NCBI GenBank assembly: GCA_003024985.2
Contig: PXIH01S0005082.1
Length of the DNA stretch: 14,432 nucleotides
Source: Euperipatoides rowelli
Lineage: Eukaryota; Onychophora; Udeonychophora; Euonychophora; Peripatopsidae
Reading direction: 5' to 3' (one strand)
The translations under genes were made by a program, and so were the position numbers. Positions 8,665 through 14,432 of the stretch are shown in pieces. The notes under the pieces are model-generated. The model was not told the DNA's origin. It did not search any database and was given only the letters and a program-made list of their open reading frames with translations. Position 1 is the stretch's first letter. Every line of letters begins with the position of its first letter.

Positions 8665-9550
8665 ATTTTTAATGGCCTAAGGCTGATGGATAAACCATAT
8701 ATTAAATTATAGTGAGTAGCTCAACCATATGCCATAACTTCTCCTAGAAGAATATCCATTCCACTAAGGAATAAGGTAAAAAATGAACTGTTGATTATGG
8801 AAAAATCTGGGGTAATAACCAGAATTGTTGAGCCAACAGAGTGGTACACGGATTTGGTTCCTATGCAATACCTAATGGACAGATTAGAATTTGTGTCAAC
8901 TTATAACACTTAAAGCAATATATAGTTAAAGAAATACATGTTATGCTCAAAGTAAGGAAACATTAGTACTTATAGGAAGTGAAACAAAGTTATTTTCCAA
9001 GATGAAAAAATATCTGCTAAATTTACAACATTTATAACACTTTTTGGTAGGTTCTATTTAATAGATTGCCATTTGGAGGTGCTACAAGAACTAGATGGTG
9101 TTGTATAGCCATTTAAGTGATATGGGAAAGGATGACAGGAACATGATGTAAGACTCCATAAAGTCTTGGAAAGGCTGAAATAACTTTGAATAAGGAAAAT
9201 TGCCAATTTACATTCTTTGGTAATGGTCTCCCCTAAAAAAAAAAAAAGTTTTTTTTTTAGTGGAGATCATTACCAAAGAATGTATAGAATTAGATCCAAA
9301 AATAAGTAAAAGCAATAGTAAAATTTGAGAAGCCTAAAACAAGGAAAGGCATTTGAGGTTTGTGGGTAGGGCAAACCAAATTTTAAAATATGTTCCCAAC
9401 CTTTCAAATATAGCTAAACTGTTAAGGGACCTATTAGATACTAAAATGGAATGGTGCTGGGGTCAAAACAAGATTTTAAACTATTAAAACAAATGTTAAA
9501 TACTATGCCTATATTAGCTAGATATAATCCTAATTTGGAAATCAGACTTA
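8665..9550 (+). pseudogene. Ty3/Gypsy reverse transcriptase remnant, catalytic motif lost, RNase H missing
   Basis: An open piece at 8722-8913 contains PRRISIPLRNKVKNELLIME and VEPTEWYTDLVP, the N-terminal block of Gypsy reverse transcriptase. After shifts, KFTTFITLFGRFY and RLPFGG (about 9019-9081) mark the fingers/palm. A deletion follows, and the xxDD catalytic block is not intact, although EHDVRLHKVLERLK downstream is clear. A hairpin at 9209-9284 interrupts the next block. IELDPKISK, then KLLRDLLDTKMEWCWG (about 9417-9463) and ILARYNPNLEI (about 9502-9541), mark the end of the domain. RNase H, normally next, is absent, and integrase sequence follows within tens of bases. This copy could not make cDNA. 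Confidence 0.9.
9209..9284. repeat. Near-perfect hairpin inside the reverse transcriptase remnant
   Basis: TACATTCTTTGGTAATGG...CCCCT at 9209-9234 pairs with 9259-9284 at 24 of 26 positions. A 13-base A-run meets a 10-base T-run across a single G at 9248, so the arms run almost to the centre. Each arm outside the centre still resembles reverse transcriptase coding (TFFGN on the left, ITKECIELDP on the right). Confidence 0.9.
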
Positions 9551-9554
9551 AACC

Positions 9555-10440
9555 ACAGAAAATGTCAAAGAAGAGTCAGAGAATCTGTATGGTGGATAGT
9601 ATCTCTAGAGATATAAAGGAATATGGTGCCACTTGTTTAAAATGTATAGAAGTAAAAACAAATCCAGTGGAACCATAAACACCATTCTACCAAGGAATCC
9701 ATGGAAACAGGTGGTGGCAGACATTTTACAGTGAAAGGAAAAAAATTACATAGTACTCCAGGATTACTTCTCAAAAATACTGAAGTAGATATTTGCCAAA
9801 CATGACCTTTGGATTAATAGTAGAGAAAGTGAAGGCAATTTTTGGAAGATTTGGTATTCTGTAATTTTCAGAGCAGACAATATTACAGTTCGACTCAGCA
9901 GATTTTATAGCATTTGCTAGCGACTATGGATATAAATTAATCACTAGTAGTACAAAATACCTAAAATGTAATGGATTTGCAGAACTGGAGTTAAATCCAT
10001 GAAGAAGATTCAACTTTAGAATTATTGGCATACAGAACTGCTCCATTGGAAATGGAAGTTGAGCAGAGTTCTTGATGGGGAGGAAGTTGAGGACAACTAT
10101 CCCCACTGTGAAAAGAAATCTACAACCAAATTGTCCTAACATGCGTAAATTTAGAAATACAGATAAGATGGATAATATCAACGTACGCCAAAAAAGGAAT
10201 TATGATTGAGCAGCTAACACTTGACATTTATCAAAGTTGTAAAAGGGAATATGGGATGGATATTCAACTGAAGAAACTATGGAACAATAGTTAGAAAACT
10301 GCCAGAACCGTGGTCCTATGAAGTAAAGACTGGGGATCAGACTCATATGAAGCTGGTATTGAAAAAAAAAAGTGATGAAGATTCCATCAAGAAAGAACCA
10401 GAGAGAGAAGTCCAAAAAGACTTGATAGCAGAACACTCAG
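9555..10440 (+). pseudogene. Retrotransposon integrase remnant (N-terminal part truncated)
   Basis: It starts abruptly with sequence matching the end of the integrase HHCC zinc domain: VRESVWW in one frame, then RDIKEYGATCLKC in the next. The catalytic core is traceable across frames. The first Asp is in VVADIL (codon 9720-9722), the second in ADN (9876-9878), and the Glu in NGFAELE (codon 9982-9984). FDSADFIAFASDYGYKLITS lies between the last two. LMGRKLRTT near 10073 and LPEPWSYEVKTGDQ near 10299-10340 fit the C-terminal part. The missing histidines went with the RNase H deletion. A working enzyme would join element DNA to the host chromosome; stops and shifts abolish it here. Confidence 0.9.
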
Positions 10441-10550
10441 ATAAGATGGTGGTAACCAAAAACAATACATTGTATACTATAAAGGATAATAATTAGAAGT
10501 GGACGTACCATCAAGCCACCAGATAAATTGAACTTATAGAGGTGGCATGA

Positions 10551-10562
10551 ATGGAGGAGGGA
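10551..10562 (+). other. Polypurine tract next to the 3' LTR
   Basis: A run of purines with one T (TGGAGGAGGGA-type) lies immediately upstream of TGTGATGT, the start of the 3' LTR. In Gypsy elements this tract primes second-strand synthesis, and its position fixes the LTR border. Confidence 0.7.
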
Positions 10563-10739
10563 TGTGATGTGGTTGGAATATCTCAAGAATGGGACTTGGT
10601 TCAAAAGGGACTCCCCCAACAACATAGGGCCATTATTGTATGTACCTAATATGTGCTATTGGGCTGAATTAAAAAAAAAGTATTTCAACATATTTGTATG
10701 TTTATATTATTAGGTTATGATTAGTTAAGTCATAATACA
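10563..10739 (+). repeat. 3' LTR of the Gypsy element
   Basis: It begins TGTGATGT directly after the polypurine tract and ends CATAATACA. It is about 177 bp and aligns with the 5' LTR with scattered substitutions and small gaps. Confidence 0.88.
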
Positions 10740-12947
10740 GTCTGTGTGTTTTCTTTTTCATTTGATTTATTTTTTAATTTAATTAAACAAAACTGAAAGA
10801 ATTAGCTTCAAGCTAATTATTTTGTAAAAACATTTTAATTAATATTTGTTAAGCTTCATTTTTTATATAACTTATATTTTTTATTTTAATGTATAATTTT
10901 ATTATTTTGGTTCTTTAATAAAAATAATAAAAAAAAATGAATAATCAAGTTAGTTGATTTTATTATCTCTATCAATATAATCTAATTCTATTTTCAATGC
11001 AGATCTGGTTTGTGAAACATTCTACAGATTGTCATCATTTGTAGTTAAAATTAGATTGGTTAATCTATTATGAAACAGAAATATTTCTTTCTTAAAAGAA
11101 TACAGATGGCCAATGAATTCTGAAGAGGAATAGGCGATGATTTATGTAAATTGTTGAAACCTTTTCTAAAAATACTTTGTACATATATTTTTTAATATCT
11201 TTTTTTATTTATTTACTTCTCTAATTCACTAAACATAAAATTCATTGTCTTCATTACATTATTAAAACGTCATATAATGCCAATACTCAATACAAACTAA
11301 AGAAAAGTTACTATTTATCCCTTAAACAATCAAATTCTCTACAGGACTTGGACACAATTGTGCAGTCGTCACTATTTTTACTCCCTGCCCCCCAATATTT
11401 TTAAAATTTGTATTGTATGTTACATTTCTGTGTCAAAGACATAGGTCTAGCTGCACTTTTTTTTTTTTTTGGGGGGGGGGGGGGCGGTACATTTATCCTG
11501 ACTTGTTGAATGATTTTCAGAATTGCCACACAATTAGCCTATATCACTTTGAAAATGAAATAAAAAATGAATAATTAAAATGTCCTAATTTTTTTAAAAT
11601 ATTTTTTTACAACCTATACACACAATCACTCTTTTAACACAATAATAAGATATAAAGTACAATGTTTGGGTCATTATGTCAAAAATAAAAGAGGTGGATG
11701 TAATTCTCACTTTTTTCTACTTTGCCTTAAGTTTTTATAAGATTTCTACTCTACATACAGTACTTCATTTTTCTAATAATGAGCTAGATTAGAGTTTGTT
11801 GCAAACATTTTACTGTGGTAGCACTTAGCACCTCTGCCAGTAGTTTTGGATTTTTATGGATTATCTAAGTTAAGAGTGATAAAAATATGAATTTTCTCTC
11901 ATCTTGAATCAACTGATTGCTTTTAATTTATTTTTTCTCAGTTCATTTTATACAAAGTGTGAAAAATGCTGTCATGAAAAAAAATTAAAAGTTGTCGGAA
12001 GTTTTAAAGCTCAAACGGAACGGATTTACAGTAGGCTAGTTATTTTTATTATTTGGTTATTGAATTCTGACTTGATTAAGGAAAAAAAATTTCTAAAAAA
12101 AAAAAAAAAAAAAGTTATTTAAAAATAAAATTACTAAATTAAGCCTTTTTGCTCCTCCCCCGGAAAGTGATAGTGTTATCAGTGTCCACAAGATGGCGCT
12201 TATTTAAAGAATTAGTGAAATATGAGTCGTCTCCAGCACAGATTGGCACCCAACCCGATCTGGATCTTATATATTTTTGATTTTCACTTCTTTGACATGT
12301 GTTGTAGATATTGTAGGTGCTATTTTATTGTTTTTCCTATCCAGAAATTTATTTCTGGTGGGGAATGGGATAAAGAATGATGGATACTGATTGCTGAAAT
12401 TTTTAACAGTTGTGAACATAATTATGTTTAAAAATAACAAAGGGTGTTTTAATGAAAGCTAAAATTTTTGTCAAATAATTAAGCATCAATAAAAAAAACT
12501 TGGTGGTAGTCATGGGAGCAGAGGAGGGGGGGGGGGGATCTCCTTCCCCCAAGATTTTTCAGGATTTTTTTTTAATATGTAGCCTAATGTTTATGCTCTT
12601 TTTTTCTATCCAATTTTAAATTGCATAAATAACACACTTCAAATATGAAGTGAAAATATTTTCTCCCTCACTTTGCCCATTCTTTAAACATGATTAAATA
12701 GAGGATCAATATCTTCAAAGGATTATCTGGACTCTTCTTTTTTACATAATAACTCAATGTAAATAAGCTGTAGGGTTAAGACAATTGAAGTTTTTATAGT
12801 AAAATGTATTTATCTTAGAAATGAATGGATTTTAAATCTAAAGGAGAAAGCTATAATAATTTATATTTTGTCACATATTTTACTCTATAAATTCCATTTC
12901 CAAAACAGTTTATTTTTTTTTTTTAAAGTCTAAACTGAAGGGTTAAA
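10740..12947. other. AT-rich DNA, no gene firmly recognised
   Basis: A 17-bp palindrome, ATTAGCTT-C-AAGCTAAT, lies at 10801-10817. A T-run and G-run (11457-11484), a 19-base A-run (12095-12113) and a 12-base G-run (12526-12537) are the main homopolymers. CCAGAAAT/ATTTCTGG forms a palindrome at about 12343-12360. A CACAAGATGGCGC word lies near 12187. An open frame at 11904-12122 ends in poly-A and is not protein-like. A candidate exon in this stretch (11003-11044) is listed separately. Confidence 0.5.
11003..11044 (+). CDS. Candidate terminal coding exon, protein unknown
   Basis: A pyrimidine-rich acceptor (ATTCTATTTTCAATGCAG, ending 11002) precedes a 13-codon open piece, IWFVKHSTDCHHL, ending in TAG at 11042-11044. 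A possible poly(A) signal, AATAAA, lies at 11559. In phase 0 it would join the candidate exon at 7137-7181, with the Gypsy copy inside the intron. Nothing else supports that join, and the piece is too short to identify. Confidence 0.15.
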   Translation: MWFVKHSTDCHHL

Positions 12948-13271
12948 TGTCCATCATTCAAAAAGCTTTATTGGTTTTCCTCTCAGGATTAGGCGGTCCA
13001 ATCAAGTTGTTGGTCTTGCTGAGAGCGAGTCCGGAGTTCTCCCAGGGAAATGTGAATAATTCAGTTTCCTGAATACTAATTCCATAGTACCTACAAAGTT
13101 AGATTGATCATACGTGACTCCCTGTGCCTTTTAATAGCGCTCTTCGGCTAGACAAGACTCCTTTTCTAGCTCCTAATCACATTTGTCCCATCTTCTTGCA
13201 TCTCAGATCATCATTGCAGCAGCTCCCCCTATCAGAGATGCTCTCTGATCTCCAGTATTAACAGTATTACA
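12948..13271 (-). mobile_element. Probable solo LTR (minus strand, about 324 bp)
   Basis: This segment is clearly richer in G and C than its flanks. On the minus strand it starts TGTAATACTG (plus 13271) and can end GGACA (plus 12948), a TG...CA form. A TATTAAAAGG box (plus 13127-13136) lies about 155 bp before an AATAAA (plus 12967-12972), which falls about 20 bp from the proposed end, as expected for promoter, poly(A) signal and U5 in an LTR. No polypurine tract or internal element sequence adjoins it, hence solo. A matching 5-bp target duplication was not found. It is unrelated by eye to the Gypsy LTRs at 7217 and 10563. Open frames run on both strands, so a coding exon is an alternative. 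Confidence 0.4.
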
Positions 13272-14432
13272 CTAGCAAAAGAATTAGCAGTCTAAAAATA
13301 GAATACAAAATGTATTTTGTTTAGTTTTGCTGTAGAGGTTAATCTTATTAAATGTAATCTTCCCTTCATAATTTAACAATGTTAGTTTGTTAAAATCCAA
13401 GAGGAAATAACAAAAGAGGGGGGTGGGATGCCTTCAGATATGACCTTTGGCCTCCTTTTATCTGTCAGAATCTGAAACAATATAAATTAGTATTTTTCAA
13501 CAAAATGTTATGCTAAAGATTACAATATTTAAATAGCTAAACCAATTATTCAAATATACAAATACTGTACGCAATAAACTATCTTGTTTCAAATCAATTT
13601 CTAGAAATTCATTAACTTGAAATTTACATGTTAAAGTAAATGATTTTCATATGAAATTAAACCCTTTTATACCTGTAGTTGTCTGATTTATTATAACCTC
13701 TAGGCCTACTCTTATTTTGTCATAAAGATTGAATTTTTTTTAAACATTTTGGTTATTAAAAATTTATACAGTATAAAAAAAATGACCCCATCTTCTTTCA
13801 ACCCCTTATTTTTTTCTATACATGCCCAAATTGTGGCCTCTGGGTTATAGTTGCCCCTAATCGTCACACGCCGCATTCAAGAGCTTTGCAATTTATATTT
13901 AAAATACAATGTAAATGCACGGAGAGAAATGATTGACAAGTTTATATAAATTACACTCACTACGGTATATTTTTCACTTTACTGTAGCTTATGTATTATA
14001 AAATTATATATCCCATATAGTATATTAAAAGACATTTAGCAATGCGTTTTACCAGCAGCTATTAAAACTACCATTTAAGTCTATTGTAGCTGACACCAAG
14101 GTCCCACATTCTAATCAACGCTCCCGGACTGAAAATCCAGACAGGGTGCTACCACAATTTTATACATTTTTGATGAGCTTTTTTTTTTTTTGGCTGATAA
14201 GTATGTCATAACTATGTAGTTTCTAATGCAGTTTGGTCAAATACAGACCCTCCTACAGCCCCAACCATCACCCCTTGTGGGGGGCCTTGGCTGACACTTA
14301 GTCAATTTTTTATTTTTTTAGATTATGCAATTTTGTATTTTATAATCTATTTTTTATGTGTCATAATATCAAAATTGATCAAAAAAAATATATTGCACCT
14401 GTTGATTATCATAGGGTTGGGGATAGTGGATT
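13272..14432. other. AT-rich DNA, no gene recognised
   Basis: No coding sequence or mobile element is supported. A slightly GC-richer piece (about 14090-14150) and a CCCCTTGTGGGG palindrome near 14271 are the only local features. T-runs lie near 13733 and 14181. Confidence 0.5.

Larger units (their letters stand above)
7217..10739 (+). mobile_element. Degenerate Ty3/Gypsy LTR retrotransposon (K02A2.6-like), about 3.5 kb
   Basis: Two related LTRs flank an interior with traces of gag, two zinc knuckles, aspartic protease, reverse transcriptase and integrase, in the Ty3/Gypsy order (reverse transcriptase before integrase). A polypurine tract abuts the 3' LTR. The motifs resemble the K02A2.6-like Gypsy group common in invertebrate genomes. 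The coding frame is broken by many stops and frameshifts and RNase H is missing, so the interior of about 3.2 kb is shorter than the roughly 4-5 kb usual for such elements. No clear 5-bp target duplication or primer-binding site was found; TCTAT (7213-7217) and TCTGT (10741-10745) are similar but would need shifted borders. LTR divergence (my eye estimate is roughly a quarter of positions) and decay indicate an old insertion. Confidence 0.93.

Noticed and set aside
9924-10625. Three minus-strand open frames
   Set aside because: They are antisense to the integrase remnant and 3' end of the Gypsy element, so they are shadows.
11457-11484. T-run and G-run as a functional G-quadruplex or integration site
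   Set aside because: Compound homopolymers like this also occur at 6188-6212 and are common microsatellites; one continuous G-run alone does not indicate function.

Overview
This is a eukaryotic, AT-rich, gene-poor genomic window with two ambiguous bases (4083 and 5795). It looks like metazoan intergenic or intronic DNA. The retroelement families (a Ty3/Gypsy element of the K02A2.6-like type, a non-LTR reverse transcriptase, a hAT-type non-autonomous element, a tRNA-headed SINE-like unit) and repeated TAGGCCTA-like words suggest an invertebrate, perhaps marine. That is inference from style, and I cannot name the organism. No bacterial or organellar gene is present, and the longer open frames are mostly chance frames in AT-rich DNA.

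Left third (1-4150): a block rich in AATGC words with an inverted pair of CCAAGATGG-type motifs (1-784). Then a ~177-bp tandem repeat (785-1230), a small GC-elevated patch (about 1485-1580) and a weak tRNA/SINE-like patch (about 1810-1900). Next come a ~230-bp long inverted repeat (2580-2812), a broken LINE reverse transcriptase (2888-3260) and a short hAT-like element with inverted ends and a decayed 8-bp target duplication (3642-4147).

Middle (4150-7216): a possible DNA transposon rich in GATTG/GATCG words (4364-5381). A minus-strand candidate first coding exon lies at 5498-5632, and a tRNA-headed SINE-like unit at 5657-5790. A plus-strand candidate 45-nt exon (7137-7181) has strong splice signals.

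Right half (7217-14432): a decayed Ty3/Gypsy element of about 3.5 kb (7217-10739) with two diverged LTRs and traces of gag, protease, reverse transcriptase and integrase in the usual order. It has many stops and frameshifts, the RNase H region is missing, and a near-perfect hairpin interrupts the reverse transcriptase. The rest is AT-rich DNA with homopolymer tracts, a possible terminal exon (11003-11044) and a GC-elevated segment that I read as a probable minus-strand solo LTR (12948-13271).

No active system is evident; the window is best described as a graveyard of transposable elements with a few exon candidates. I did not find a convincing new biological system. The most unusual structures are the two near-perfect foldbacks, the internally deleted Gypsy copy and the exon candidates.
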